Position numbers and translations under genes: made by a program. The notes under the pieces are model-generated. The model was not told the origin of the DNA. It saw only the letters and a list, made by a program, of their open reading frames with translations, and did no database searches. This document shows, piece by piece, positions 52,671 to 61,314 of a DNA stretch of 64,000 nt. This DNA is from Planifilum fimeticola (GTDB lineage Bacteria; Bacillota; Bacilli; Thermoactinomycetales; DSM-44946), in the NCBI RefSeq assembly GCF_003001905.1, contig NZ_PVNE01000015.1:1-64000 (forward strand). The letters run 5' to 3'. Positions within the stretch are counted from its first letter, which is position 1. Each line of letters begins with the position of its first letter.

Positions 52671-53726
52671 ATGGGGAAGAAAATGCTCACAATCTGGATC
52701 ACACTTTGCATCGTCCTTATCGTCTTCCATATCCCTGCGAAGGCCGCCCCGTCCAACCCCGAAAAGGAACGGCTCCTTCTTTATCAGGGGATGGAGGCCG
52801 TCACGGGCATTCCATGGCCTTACCTCGCGGCGGTGGACCAATACGAACGAAACCTGAGGAGGCTCAACAAAGACCGGCCCGAGGAAAAGGGGCTGATCGC
52901 CATCCATATCCTTCCCCACCGATGGTCGGGTCCCTTCAACCCCGATCCGGATGACCGGGTTCCCGCATCGATCCGTTTCTTCGGAGGGATGGGACGGGAC
53001 GCCGACGGGGACGGGAAGGCCGATCCGGAAAACGACATGGACGTCCTCTACTCCTTCGCCCGATATCTCGCCGAATTCGGCCGCACCCGGGATGACATCC
53101 GCATCGGGCTGTGGAAATATTATCGGCATCCGGTGGCGGTGGACATCATCACCCACATGGCCCGCATCTATGAAACCATGGGCAAGCTGGATCTGAAGGA
53201 AAACCACTTCCCGATTCCGCTGCACTACAATTACACTTACCGCAGCACCTGGGGAGACCGACGGGGCTGGGGAGGGCTGCGCATCCACGAAGGCACCGAC
53301 ATCTTCGCGGATTACGGCACACCGGTCCTCTCCACTTGTTACGGTTATGTGGAGTTGATGGGCTGGAACCGCTACGGAGGATGGCGGATCGGCATTCGGG
53401 ATCTGTACAACAACTACCATTACTACGGCCATCTGAACGGTTTCAACAAGGAGATCAAACAGGGGGACGTGGTGAAACCCGGAACCGTCCTCGGCTATGT
53501 GGGCTCCTCGGGGTACGGCCCTCCCGGAACCGCCGGGAAGTTTCCGCCGCACCTCCATTTCGGCCTCTACACCTTCAACGGAAGCACCACCTATTCCGTC
53601 GATCCGTACCCCAGACTGCGCGCCTGGGAACGGGAGACCCGCAAACAGCTCAAGAAGCAGCAGAACCAAAAGCATAAGGCCCGCACCGGGTGGTTGCCGG
53701 TTCCCACCCAGGCCGTCCCCCGGTGA
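52671..53726 (+). CDS. lytH: LytH-like M23 peptidase of the spore cortex
   Basis: The 351-residue protein has an N-terminal signal or anchor helix (residues 5-25) and a transglycosylase-like helical domain with a [13 protein letters not shown] calcium-loop-like segment (residues 110-122). An M23 LytM-type domain follows: His206 and Asp210 in [11 protein letters not shown] and HLHF at 294-297. B. subtilis LytH leaves single L-alanine side chains in cortex peptidoglycan. ATG lies after GTGAGGAACTG. Position after lipA agrees with B. subtilis yunA/lytH. A strong terminator follows. Confidence 0.85.
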   Translation: MGKKMLTIWITLCIVLIVFHIPAKAAPSNPEKERLLLYQGMEAVTGIPWPYLAAVDQYERNLRRLNKDRPEEKGLIAIHILPHRWSGPFNPDPDDRVPASIRFFGGMGRDADGDGKADPENDMDVLYSFARYLAEFGRTRDDIRIGLWKYYRHPVAVDIITHMARIYETMGKLDLKENHFPIPLHYNYTYRSTWGDRRGWGGLRIHEGTDIFADYGTPVLSTCYGYVELMGWNRYGGWRIGIRDLYNNYHYYGHLNGFNKEIKQGDVVKPGTVLGYVGSSGYGPPGTAGKFPPHLHFGLYTFNGSTTYSVDPYPRLRAWERETRKQLKKQQNQKHKARTGWLPVPTQAVPR

Positions 53727-53730
53727 AACA

Positions 53731-53769
53731 AAAAAGCGATCCGAACCCCGAAGGCCCGGATCGCTTTTT
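53731..53769. terminator. Strong bidirectional terminator between lytH and the MetS-type gene
   Basis: AAAAAGCGATCCG pairs perfectly with CGGATCGCTTTTT. It serves converging transcripts. Confidence 0.9.
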
Positions 53770-53782
53770 CACTCAGAAGCGG

Positions 53783-53914
53783 TCAAGACTCTGATTTGCT
53801 TTCCTCCGAATCCTTCCCGTTCTCCGCCTTGAAGGACAGCATGAGGGAGTAAGCAAGTCCTCCCCACAGGACAATCGCTCCGAACAGGAACATCACCCAC
53901 GCGGCACCGTTCAT
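53783..53914 (-). CDS. MetS-type small subunit of an NSS symporter
   Basis: The minus strand encodes a 43-residue peptide, beginning MNGAAWVMFLFGAIVLWGG and continuing as one membrane span with a charged tail (FKAENGKDSEESKSES). It overlaps the end of the NSS transporter gene by four bases (ATGA) and follows GGAGGAGGTATC. Such one-helix peptides (MetS) accompany methionine/alanine NSS importers, where MetP and MetS are both needed. Length, topology and coupling support this call. No other gene lies in the interval. Confidence 0.85.
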   Translation of the reverse strand: MNGAAWVMFLFGAIVLWGGLAYSLMLSFKAENGKDSEESKSES

Positions 53915-55413
53915 GATGATACCTCCTCCTTATGAGGGGAGGGCTCCGTCGCCCACCTGCGTTGCTGGATTAAAGCGCCGAGAATGATGACGACGGCCAG
54001 CAGCCCCCAACCGAAGACGTTGACGGACCATTGCGGATAACCGCCGTAGGTCATCATCCATTCATTGTAGATATTCCACAAAACCATCGCCGCCAAGGAA
54101 AGGGGCGTGATAAAGCGGATGATCGCCGGCCACCATCCTCCGATTCGCACGATGGAGACGTCGTTGATGTGCTTCTGCAGGCTGTCCACCTGCTTGGAAA
54201 CCCAACCGGTCAACACCACCATCAGGATGGCGCTGACGACGATTCCGTAGTTGTTGATGAAATAGTCGACGATGTCCAGGAAGTAAAGTCCGCCTTTGAA
54301 CACATAGAGCAGGCTCATGAGGGCGCTGGCTCCGCACAGCCAGTTGACGGCGGCTTTCCGGGACAGACCAAACTTCTCCCGAATCGCCGCGATCCCCGGC
54401 TCCGCCAGGGAGACGGCGGAGGTGAACCCGGCGAACAGCAGCGAAACGAAGAACATGACGCCGAACAGGGAATTCAATCCCGGGAATTGGTTGATGATCT
54501 GCGGGAATACGACGAAGGACATCCCGAGGGTTCCCGCCACCACTTCACCCACTTCCACCCCCTGCTGGGTGGCCAAGAAGCCGAGGGCGCTGAAAATACC
54601 GATGGCGGCGAAAAACTCGAAGCTGCAGTTGCTGAGCGCCACGATGAAGCCGCTGTTGGCCAGATCGCTCCGCTTCGGCAGATAGCTGGCGTAGGTGATC
54701 ATCGTACAGAAGCCGACGCTGAGGGTGAAGAAAACCTGACCGTAGGCGTTAATCCATACTTCCGGCTTGGACAGCGCTGCGAAATCGGGTGTAAAGTAGG
54801 CCTCCAACCCCTTGACCGCCCCTTCCAGAGTCAACCCCCGGATGGTGATCAGGACGATCATGGCGACCAGGATGGGGATCATGAATTTGCTGGCCCATTC
54901 AATCCCCCGCTTGGCCCCGCGGTGCAGCACCCAGAAGAGCACCGCCCACAGAATGGCTACGGGAATCAGCACCTTCCACTGAATTCCTCCCAGGACACCA
55001 ACTCCTTCGGTCACGCCCAGGTAATTATTGAAGAAGAACGATTCCGTATCCTCTCCCCACTGGCTGCCAAAGGAATAATAGGTGTAGCTGAGGGCCCAGC
55101 CAAGGATCACCATGTAATAGGACAGGATGACAAAGGCGACGATCGATTGCCACCAGCCGAGCCATTCCCACTTTTTCGACAACCGCTGGTAAACCCAGGG
55201 ACCTGCCCCCCGATATTTGTGTCCGAGAGAATATTCCAAAAACAAGATCGGGATTCCGGCCGTAAACAGTGCGACGAAATAGGGGATCAGAAAGGCGCCG
55301 GCGCCGTTTTCATAAACCACGGACGGATACCGGACGAGGTTCCCGAGCCCGATGGCCGATCCCATCGCGGCGAGAATAAAACCGTACTTGGATCCCCACT
55401 GTTCGCGTTTCAT
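53911..55413 (-). CDS. NSS-family sodium-coupled amino acid symporter (MetP-like)
   Basis: This 500-residue protein has about 12 membrane spans and the NSS start WGSKYGFILAAMGSAIGLGNLVRYP (sodium and substrate site in span 1). FAGFTSAVSLAEP lies in the later helices. The extended C-terminus and the MetS partner place it with methionine/alanine importers such as Corynebacterium MetP. Substrate is otherwise open. ATG follows GGGGGGAAACAGG. The downstream small subunit is coupled by overlap. Confidence 0.9.
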   Translation of the reverse strand: MKREQWGSKYGFILAAMGSAIGLGNLVRYPSVVYENGAGAFLIPYFVALFTAGIPILFLEYSLGHKYRGAGPWVYQRLSKKWEWLGWWQSIVAFVILSYYMVILGWALSYTYYSFGSQWGEDTESFFFNNYLGVTEGVGVLGGIQWKVLIPVAILWAVLFWVLHRGAKRGIEWASKFMIPILVAMIVLITIRGLTLEGAVKGLEAYFTPDFAALSKPEVWINAYGQVFFTLSVGFCTMITYASYLPKRSDLANSGFIVALSNCSFEFFAAIGIFSALGFLATQQGVEVGEVVAGTLGMSFVVFPQIINQFPGLNSLFGVMFFVSLLFAGFTSAVSLAEPGIAAIREKFGLSRKAAVNWLCGASALMSLLYVFKGGLYFLDIVDYFINNYGIVVSAILMVVLTGWVSKQVDSLQKHINDVSIVRIGGWWPAIIRFITPLSLAAMVLWNIYNEWMMTYGGYPQWSVNVFGWGLLAVVIILGALIQQRRWATEPSPHKEEVSS

Positions 55414-55750
55414 CCTGTTTCCCCCCTCGAAAAAAGAAATGAATAAACTCCTTTAATACCTTATTCAGCAAAAGACGACCTCATACTCGAATGCGAAGGA
55501 ATCCCCTTTATCATCACTCCTTTCACGCAAATCTAATGTTTTCTCTAATTTTCGTCTATTCGTCAATCTCCGCCGAAATTCCTGCATTGTTTATAGAAAA
55601 AGTGTTGTAGGTTAAAATTGGATTTTTATGGATTAATAGTTAAGCACCGCACTTCCATCCTTTCCTCTCAATACTAATCGTTATCCATTTGCCTCCTTAT
55701 AGATTCGCACAGGCTAAGTGTAACTGGAATAACAGAAAAATTCAACCGAA
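55414..55750. other. AT-richer gap upstream of the NSS gene
   Basis: No gene is supported in these 337 bases. Composition is clearly richer in A and T than the flanking genes, and short promoter-like hexamers are common, so a single start cannot be chosen. Confidence 0.4.
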
Positions 55751-56108
55751 TTATATAATACAAAATATGGCATCATCTCGAGGGTCACAGCGGTTCGACA
55801 AACGAACAGGTGCATTCCAATTCCTTTTTTTTGTAATTTCCGCTTGAAAGCGGATCGCCCGGAGCGATGGGTGGGCGGAACGATTTTTTCGGATTTCCCC
55901 GGCGGCCTCCTCCAAGGAAGCGTATACGAGGCGATCGTGGAAAAACTCCTTCTTTTCGAGGTCGTAGAGGCGGTAAAACTCCACGTTCGGGAACGCCCGG
56001 GGACTTCAGCTTGTTGACGACCCGTCGAATCTCCGCCTCCTCATTCTTCTCCTCCTCGGTCAGTTCAATGAGGGTTCTTCGAAGTTTTTTAAAAAGGATA
56101 TTGATCGA
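55751..56108 (-). pseudogene. Possible frameshifted small gene
   Basis: The minus strand reads FKKLRRTLIELTEEEKNEEA and RRVVNKLKSPG in one frame. Around 55995 it continues in another frame as FPNVEFYRLYDLEKKEFFHD, then RLVYASLEEAAGEIRK. Both pieces look protein-like (amphipathic, charged) and a one-base shift joins them. No family was recognised and no ribosome binding site was found for the downstream frame, so this may be chance. Confidence 0.3.
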
Positions 56109-56154
56109 TCATGGCCTGTTCAAGAGGGACAATTCCCCGTCTTCCAGTCCAAGG

Positions 56155-56207
56155 AAAAAATCGCCGGAGGAGTCCTGATGAAAGAACTCCCTCCGGCACC
56201 TGTTTTT
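56155..56207. terminator. Bidirectional terminator after the glutaredoxin gene
   Basis: GCCGGAGGAGT and ACTCCCTCCGGC form the stem, with AAAAAA on the left (T run on the minus strand) and GTTTTT on the right. Confidence 0.8.
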
Positions 56208-56216
56208 CCAACGGGT

Positions 56217-56456
56217 TCATGCCTCCCCCTCCCGACCCAACAGTTCCAGGATCCGGTCGGGCTGAAGCCCCTGGACGGGCGTTCCGTTCACGACGGTGAC
56301 GGGAACGCCGAGGAATCCCATCTTCTTCACCTCGTCCAAGTATTCCGGGTGGGCCGTGCAATCCCGCACTTCGTAGGAAATCCGATAATCCTTCAGAAAG
56401 CGTTTCAGCACGTTGCACTCCAGGCAATGGGGCTTGGAATAGAGAATCACGCTCAC
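56217..56456 (-). CDS. Glutaredoxin-like thiol protein
   Basis: The 79-residue product is a compact thioredoxin fold with the active C-x-x-C in PHCLECNVLKRFL (residues 11-14), cis-proline in VPVTVVNGTPVQG and the last helix DRILELLG. It resembles NrdH/GrxC-type proteins and would reduce disulfides. GTG at 56456 follows AGGAGGTGTTGCG. An extended -10 (TG-G-TATATT, 56485-56477) lies about 20 bases upstream, giving a short leader. It is divergent from the UbiD-family gene. Confidence 0.85.
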   Translation of the reverse strand: MSVILYSKPHCLECNVLKRFLKDYRISYEVRDCTAHPEYLDEVKKMGFLGVPVTVVNGTPVQGLQPDRILELLGREGEA

Positions 56457-56476
56457 CCGCAACACCTCCTGGAAAA

Positions 56477-56485
56477 AATATACCA
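56477..56485 (-). promoter_or_regulatory. Extended -10 promoter for the glutaredoxin gene
   Basis: TG-G-TATATT on the minus strand, about 20 bases before the GTG start. Confidence 0.4.
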
Positions 56486-56542
56486 CATCCCCCCTGTCCT
56501 GCGAGCGCCATCCACTTGCCGGACAGCCGGGGGAAAAACCGT

Positions 56543-56548
56543 TATAAT
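56543..56548 (+). promoter_or_regulatory. -10 box for the UbiD-family gene
   Basis: TATAAT lies 37 bases before the ATG. CGGACA at 56520 is a partial -35 match at 17 bases. Confidence 0.45.
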
Positions 56549-56585
56549 GGAAGGCGAATGAACCAGACGAGCAGGAGAGATATCC

Positions 56586-58343
56586 ATGCACCCCCATTTG
56601 CGATCTTTTATCGATCAACTGCGCGCAGAAAAGGACCTGGCGGAAATCGACGTTCCCGTCGACCCCCATTTGGAACTGGCGGAAATCCACCGCCGGGTGA
56701 TCGCGGAGGAAGGGCCCGCCCTCCTCTTCACCCGGGTCAAGGGAAGCGATTTTCCCGTCGTCACCAATCTGTTCGGCACCGCCCGCCGGGTGGATTTGGC
56801 CTTCGGACCGCGTCCGGAACAGCTGATGAGAAAAACCGTCGACCTGTTGCATGAACTGCTTCCGCCCAAGCCGTCCCTCCTCTGGAAAGAGCGCGGCTGG
56901 ATCGCGGAATTGCTCCGGGTCGGCACCAAACCCGTCCGACCCGAGCGGGCGCCCGTGATGGAATGCGTCCAGTCCCCGCCCCGCTTGTCCCGGCTGCCCG
57001 TCATCACCTCCTGGCAGGAGGACGGGGGCCCCTTCATCACCCTGCCCCTCGTCTATACGGAACATCCCGAGACGGGGCAGCACAACCTGGGGATGTACCG
57101 GATGCAAATCTTTGACGACCAAACCACGGGGATGCACTGGCAGATCCACAAGGGGGGCGGCTTCCATTACCACGAGGCGGAAAAGAAAGGACGTCCCCTG
57201 CCGGTGCGGGTGTTTCTGGGGGGACCGCCGGCCCTGATCGCTTCGGCGATCGCCCCGGTGCCCGAGTTTCTGCCCGAGCTGTTGCTCGCCTCCCTCATCC
57301 TGGGGAAAAAACTGCCGGTCGTCCGACCGGAGGAGGGGGGATATCCCGTCATCGCCGAGGCCGAATTCGTCCTGTCCGGCGAAGTCCCTCCCCATGAGCG
57401 GCGGAAGGAAGGCCCCTTCGGCGACCATTACGGCTATTACTCCCTGGCCCACGACTTCCCGGTCTTCCACGTCAAGCAAGTCCACCACCGGAAGGACGCC
57501 ATCTACCCGGCCACCGTCGTCGGCAAGCCGAAACAGGAGGATTACTACCTGGGAGAGTTCTTGCAGCGCCTCCTCTCCCCCGCCTTCCCGATGGCCATGC
57601 CGGGGGTGCGGGACCTGTGGACCTATGCGGAAACCGGCTTCCACCCCCTCGCCGCAGCGGTGGTCCGGGAGAGCTACAGCCGGGAAGCCCTGGCCAATGC
57701 CTTCCGCATCCTCGGCGAAGGACAACTCACCCTGACCAAGTTTCTGATCCTGACGGACCGGCCCGCCGATCTGAGTGACTTCAAAGGGCTGTTCGAGCAG
57801 GTGTTGGAGCGGTTCAACCCGGAGACGGACCTGTTTGTCTTCGCCAACACGTCCATGGACACCCTGGATTACACCGGCCGCCGTCTCAATCACGGGAGCA
57901 AGGCGGTCCTGATCGGCACCGGGGATCCGGTTCGCCGTCTGCCCGACACCTACCAGGGACCCGACCTGCCCGGCATCCGGAAAATCGCCCCCTACTGCCG
58001 CGGAGCGCTGGTCCTGGAAGGGGAAGCCTTCGAGCAGGATCCCGAGTTGCCCGCCCGGCTCGTCGAAAAGCACGGGGAGGATCTCGCCGGTTGGCCCTTC
58101 GTCTTCCTGGTGGACGACATCGGGGTGGCGGCGGGACAGACGCCCTTTTTGTGGACGGTCTTCACCCGCTTCGATCCCGCCCACGACATCTACGCCCGGA
58201 GCGAACCGGTCCGTCACCACCTCCGCTACCGATTGCCCATCCTGGTCGACGCCCGGATGAAGCCGGGTTATCCGGCGGAGCTGGAACCCGACCCCGAGGT
58301 GAAGGCCCTGGTGGACCGGCGTTGGAAAGAGTATTTCGGGTGA
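56586..58343 (+). CDS. UbiD-family prenyl-FMN decarboxylase, possibly menaquinone MqnL
   Basis: This 585-residue enzyme has UbiD marks: THLPLVYTEHP-like FITLPLVYTEHPETGQHNLG, HWQIHKGGGFHYHEAEKKG, and the active-site stretch EVPPHERRKEGPFGDHYGYY with the conserved glutamates. UbiD enzymes use prenylated FMN made by a UbiX partner; no ubiX is in the window. In futalosine-pathway organisms a UbiD paralogue decarboxylates the naphthoate precursor of menaquinone, and mqnE is present here. ATG follows GCAGGAGAGATATCC. The protein is longer than E. coli UbiD (about 500). Confidence 0.88.
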   Translation: MHPHLRSFIDQLRAEKDLAEIDVPVDPHLELAEIHRRVIAEEGPALLFTRVKGSDFPVVTNLFGTARRVDLAFGPRPEQLMRKTVDLLHELLPPKPSLLWKERGWIAELLRVGTKPVRPERAPVMECVQSPPRLSRLPVITSWQEDGGPFITLPLVYTEHPETGQHNLGMYRMQIFDDQTTGMHWQIHKGGGFHYHEAEKKGRPLPVRVFLGGPPALIASAIAPVPEFLPELLLASLILGKKLPVVRPEEGGYPVIAEAEFVLSGEVPPHERRKEGPFGDHYGYYSLAHDFPVFHVKQVHHRKDAIYPATVVGKPKQEDYYLGEFLQRLLSPAFPMAMPGVRDLWTYAETGFHPLAAAVVRESYSREALANAFRILGEGQLTLTKFLILTDRPADLSDFKGLFEQVLERFNPETDLFVFANTSMDTLDYTGRRLNHGSKAVLIGTGDPVRRLPDTYQGPDLPGIRKIAPYCRGALVLEGEAFEQDPELPARLVEKHGEDLAGWPFVFLVDDIGVAAGQTPFLWTVFTRFDPAHDIYARSEPVRHHLRYRLPILVDARMKPGYPAELEPDPEVKALVDRRWKEYFG

Positions 58344-58359
58344 TAAGTTTTCGGTGAGG

Positions 58360-58515
58360 AAACCGGGCAAGTCTGTAAACAAAATGTCAGGAGGGAGCGA
58401 TTTTCCGTCTCGGCTCCATGCGGCAGGGGTCGCTCGAAATCGCTCCCTCCGACTGTCGAGGTTTTGAGATTCGTCGGCAGCCTCAAGGCCCGGTTTCTGA
58501 ATGGAGCCGGGCCTT
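58360..58515 (+). repeat. Palindromic dispersed element, copy C, beside a terminator stem
   Basis: The core has perfect 14-base arms, GGAGGGAGCGATTT (58390-58403) and AAATCGCTCCCTCC (58437-58450). The loop has CTCGGCTCCATGCGG (58409-58423) and GGTCGCTCG (58428-58436). The tail GTCGAGGTTTTGAGATTCGT follows. The outer flank AAACCGGGC (58360-58368) is complementary to GCCCGGTTT (58488-58496), which is itself part of the UbiD terminator stem AAGGCCCGG...CCGGGCCTT (58485-58515). No coding potential. Confidence 0.8.
58485..58515 (+). terminator. Terminator for the UbiD-family gene
   Basis: AAGGCCCGG pairs perfectly with CCGGGCCTT across a 13-base loop, followed by ATCCTTTT. The palindromic element lies between it and the stop codon. 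Confidence 0.65.
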
Positions 58516-58543
58516 ATCCTTTTGATCAATCGTCTCGGAAAGG

Positions 58544-59218
58544 ATGGGAAAAAGCGTGGAGCTCTCCACCCGAAGAACGGCCGGGGCCGTCAAGCTTTTG
58601 CTCATCATCCATGCCGTCCTGTTGTTTGCGGGTCTTTACGCCCATCTGTCGACCTATCGCCTGTACTCCGAGATGCCCGAACTCTACTGGCATCTGCCGC
58701 ATCCCGCCCGGGATGTTCAACGGTTCGTGGTTCTGGCCCAGATGTGTTCCTTTTTCATTACCGCCATCTTCTTTCTCCTGTGGACTTATCGGTCTTACCG
58801 TAAATTGAGCGCCCTTTCCGACCGGAACCTCCGCTTCTCTCCCGGCTGGGCTGTCGGCTGGTATTTCGTACCGATCATGAATTTGTTTCGACCTTACCAA
58901 GTGATGGAGGAAATGTGGAAGGAAAGCGCCCCCGACGCGGATCCTTCCCGGATCGAGGAAGGGAAGAGCCGGACGGGCTCCCCTTTGCTCAAAGGGTGGT
59001 GGGGCTTGTGGCTCCTCAGCCATTTACTCGCCGGAGTGCTGGGCGTCAGGCCCATGGATCCGGGGGAATCGGCTCTTTTCATGTTTCTGACCGGCATCGC
59101 CGGCATCCTTCTCTGCCTTGTCACCTTTCTTCTGGTGCGGGCAATCGATCAGCGGCTGGCGAAAAAACGAGCACTGATGGAAAGGCAAATCAGAGAAAAA
59201 GCCCGGGCTTTCCCTTGA
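58544..59218 (+). CDS. DUF4328 family membrane protein
   Basis: The 224-residue protein has four hydrophobic spans (about residues 14-34, 62-80, 155-175 and 183-205). The DUF4328 pattern is AVGWYFVPIMNLFRPYQVMEEMWK, followed by a charged loop, SPLLKGWWGLWLL and a basic C-terminal helix. Function unknown. ATG at 58544 is very close to GGAAAGG; GTG at 58556 is an alternative. Its stop lies inside a strong terminator stem. Confidence 0.75.
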   Translation: MGKSVELSTRRTAGAVKLLLIIHAVLLFAGLYAHLSTYRLYSEMPELYWHLPHPARDVQRFVVLAQMCSFFITAIFFLLWTYRSYRKLSALSDRNLRFSPGWAVGWYFVPIMNLFRPYQVMEEMWKESAPDADPSRIEEGKSRTGSPLLKGWWGLWLLSHLLAGVLGVRPMDPGESALFMFLTGIAGILLCLVTFLLVRAIDQRLAKKRALMERQIREKARAFP

Positions 59219-59232
59219 AGCCCGGGCTTTTG
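59196..59232 (+). terminator. Terminator overlapping the end of the DUF4328 gene
   Basis: AAAGCCCGGGCTT pairs with AAGCCCGGGCTTT around TCCCTTG. The final codons of the gene form its left arm. It may also end the convergent transporter operon. Confidence 0.85.
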
Positions 59233-59314
59233 TCCTTTTTCGACGCCCGCCGTAAGAGGAGGGAAATGCGGTTTTCCTCGCTCCGATCGGCCTGCCGACG
59301 AAAACCTCTACCGG

Positions 59315-60217
59315 TCAGCGTTTCATCCTCGGGTCCAACACGTCGCGCATCCCGTCGCCCAGCAGGTTGAAGCCGAGGACGGTCAGCATGATGGCCAGCC
59401 CCGGAAAGACCATCGTCCAGGGAGCCAGTTGAATGAACCCCCGGGCGTCGGCCAGCATCGTTCCCCATTCCGGCTGGGGCGGCTGGGCACCCAGCCCCAG
59501 GAAACCGAGGGCCGCCGCTTCGATCACCGCCGTGGCGAAACCGAGGGTTCCCTGGACCATGATCGGCGTCCAGGAGTTGGGCAGAATGTGGCGGAAAAGA
59601 ATGCGTCGGTTGGTCATCCCCATCGCCCGCGCCGCCAGGACGAAATCCTCCTGCTTCACGCTGAGGACCTGGGAACGCATCAGCCTTCCGAAGGTGGGAA
59701 TGTTGATGATGGCGATGGCGAGCAGGGCGTTGTTGAGCCCCGGTCCCAGCATGGCGACGATGGCGATGGCCAGAAGGATGCTGGGAAAGGCCAGCAGGAT
59801 GTCGAAGAGGCGGGAGATGACCACATCCCTCCACCCTCCGTAGAACCCGGCGATCAGGCCGAGGAAGGAGCCGATGACGATCGACCCGGCGATGGCGAAG
59901 AAGCCGACCCGGAGGGAGATCCGGGCCCCGTACAGGACGCGGCTGAAGATGTCGCGCCCCGTCTCATCGGTGCCGAACCAGTGCTCGGCGGAGGGGGGCT
60001 GGAGCAGATCCTCGCTCCGTTCCGCGAAATCGTAAGGAGCGATAAAATCGGCGAGGAGCGCGATCATCAGGAAGAACAGGACGATCACACCGCCGATCAG
60101 CGCGGACCGGTGACGGAGAAGGGACCGCAATACATCCCGGAGCCGCGATTCCTCCAGGTTTGAACTCTGCGGCATCAGGGGCTCGGATGACTGGGGGATC
60201 GGTTGGTTCATGGCCAT
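59315..60217 (-). CDS. Dipeptide/oligopeptide ABC transporter permease (DppC-like)
   Basis: This 300-residue permease has six spans, the hallmark FGTDETGRDIFSRVLYGARIS and the coupling loop DFVLAARAMGMTNRRILFRHILPN. It pairs with the DppB-like protein upstream. ATG at 60217 follows AAAGGAGTGAATCCC, while a GTG at 60226 is too close to the site. It is the last gene of a second peptide-type transporter operon in the window. Confidence 0.92.
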   Translation of the reverse strand: MAMNQPIPQSSEPLMPQSSNLEESRLRDVLRSLLRHRSALIGGVIVLFFLMIALLADFIAPYDFAERSEDLLQPPSAEHWFGTDETGRDIFSRVLYGARISLRVGFFAIAGSIVIGSFLGLIAGFYGGWRDVVISRLFDILLAFPSILLAIAIVAMLGPGLNNALLAIAIINIPTFGRLMRSQVLSVKQEDFVLAARAMGMTNRRILFRHILPNSWTPIMVQGTLGFATAVIEAAALGFLGLGAQPPQPEWGTMLADARGFIQLAPWTMVFPGLAIMLTVLGFNLLGDGMRDVLDPRMKR

Positions 60218-60222
60218 GGGAT

Positions 60223-61233
60223 TCACTCCTTTCCGTACTGGATCCGCGGATTCAGATAGGCGTACAGGAGATCGACGATCAGGTTGATCAGGACGAAGAT
60301 GGTGGCGACGACCAGAATCCCCGACTGAATGACGGGATAATCCCGGGCGTTGATGGCGTCATACAGGTAACGGCCCACCCCCGGCCACCCGAAGATGGTC
60401 TCCGTCAACACCGCTCCGCCCAACAGCATTCCCGCCTGCAATCCGATGACCGTGATCACCGGAATCAGCGCGTTTTTCAGGGCGTGCTTGTACACGACCC
60501 AAAATTCGCTCGCCCCCTTGGCCCGGGCGGTCCGGATGTAATCCGACCGCATCACCTCCAGCATGCTGGAACGGGTGATCCGGGCGATGATGGCCATCGG
60601 AATGGTCGCCAGGGCCGCCGCCGGCAGGACCAAGTGGCTGATCACATCGCCGAGGGCATCCCAGTTGCCCTGAAGAATCGCATCCAACGCGTAGAACTGG
60701 GTGATGGGCTCCAGCGACATGCGCGGATCCAACCGGCCGGTGGAGGGAAGCCAGCCCAGTTGTTGGGCAAAGACCCACTGTTCCATCAAGCCCAACCAGA
60801 AGACGGGCATGGAAATGCCGATCAGGGCGATCAGCATGGCCGTGTAATCAAACCAGGAATTCTGCCGCCAAGCCGAGATGATCCCCAGGTTGACGCCGAA
60901 AAAGATGGCGATCAGCAAGCTGACTGCGGCCAGCTCCATCGTGGCGGCCAAAAAGGGAACGATCTCCTCGGCGATGGGGGCCCGGGTGATGAAGGAGGTC
61001 CCCAAATCCCCCCGGAGCAAATCCCCCAGATAGTAGAAGTATTGAATGTACCAGGGCCGGTCCAGGCCCAGGCTCACCCGGATCTGCTCCACCTGCTCCG
61101 GCGTGGCCTTGTCCCCGAGAATCGCCCGCGCCGGATCCCCGGGTATGGCGTGGACAATGGAAAACGTGATGATGGACATGCCGATGAGGACGGGAATCAG
61201 CATCAATAAACGGCGAAGGGTATATGCAAGCAC
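60223..61233 (-). CDS. Dipeptide/oligopeptide ABC transporter permease (DppB-like)
   Basis: The 336-residue permease starts YTLRRLLMLIPVLIGMSIITF and has six spans and the coupling loop DYIRTARAKGASEFWVVYKHALKN. GTG at 61233 follows AAAGGTGGGTGAGAAG. The start is 81 bases after the binding-protein stop, across a hairpin with a T run that probably reduces its expression. It ends six bases before the DppC-like start. Confidence 0.92.
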   Translation of the reverse strand: MLAYTLRRLLMLIPVLIGMSIITFSIVHAIPGDPARAILGDKATPEQVEQIRVSLGLDRPWYIQYFYYLGDLLRGDLGTSFITRAPIAEEIVPFLAATMELAAVSLLIAIFFGVNLGIISAWRQNSWFDYTAMLIALIGISMPVFWLGLMEQWVFAQQLGWLPSTGRLDPRMSLEPITQFYALDAILQGNWDALGDVISHLVLPAAALATIPMAIIARITRSSMLEVMRSDYIRTARAKGASEFWVVYKHALKNALIPVITVIGLQAGMLLGGAVLTETIFGWPGVGRYLYDAINARDYPVIQSGILVVATIFVLINLIVDLLYAYLNPRIQYGKE

Positions 61234-61265
61234 GTCTTCTCACCCACCTTTCCTGCAGCATCCGG

Positions 61266-61304
61266 AAAAAAGGGGGGAAGCATCTCGCCTAGAGACGCTT
61301 CCCC
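61266..61304 (-). terminator. Intra-operon attenuator between the binding protein and permeases
   Basis: On the minus strand GGGGAAGCGTCTC pairs with GAGATGCTTCCCC (one mismatch), followed by CCTTTTTTCC. It parallels the stem-loop after oppA. Confidence 0.75.
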
Positions 61305-61314
61305 GGATCTCAAA

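Noticed and set aside
56746-56766. GGGAAGCGATTTTCCCGTC inside the UbiD-family gene, like a repeat arm
   Set aside because: It encodes a normal stretch of the protein and no other part of the element is near it.
56457-58529. Very long minus-strand frame opposite the UbiD-family gene, continuous with glutaredoxin
   Set aside because: It is an antisense artefact of GC-rich codon use. Only the last 79 residues (glutaredoxin) have a family match and a proper start.
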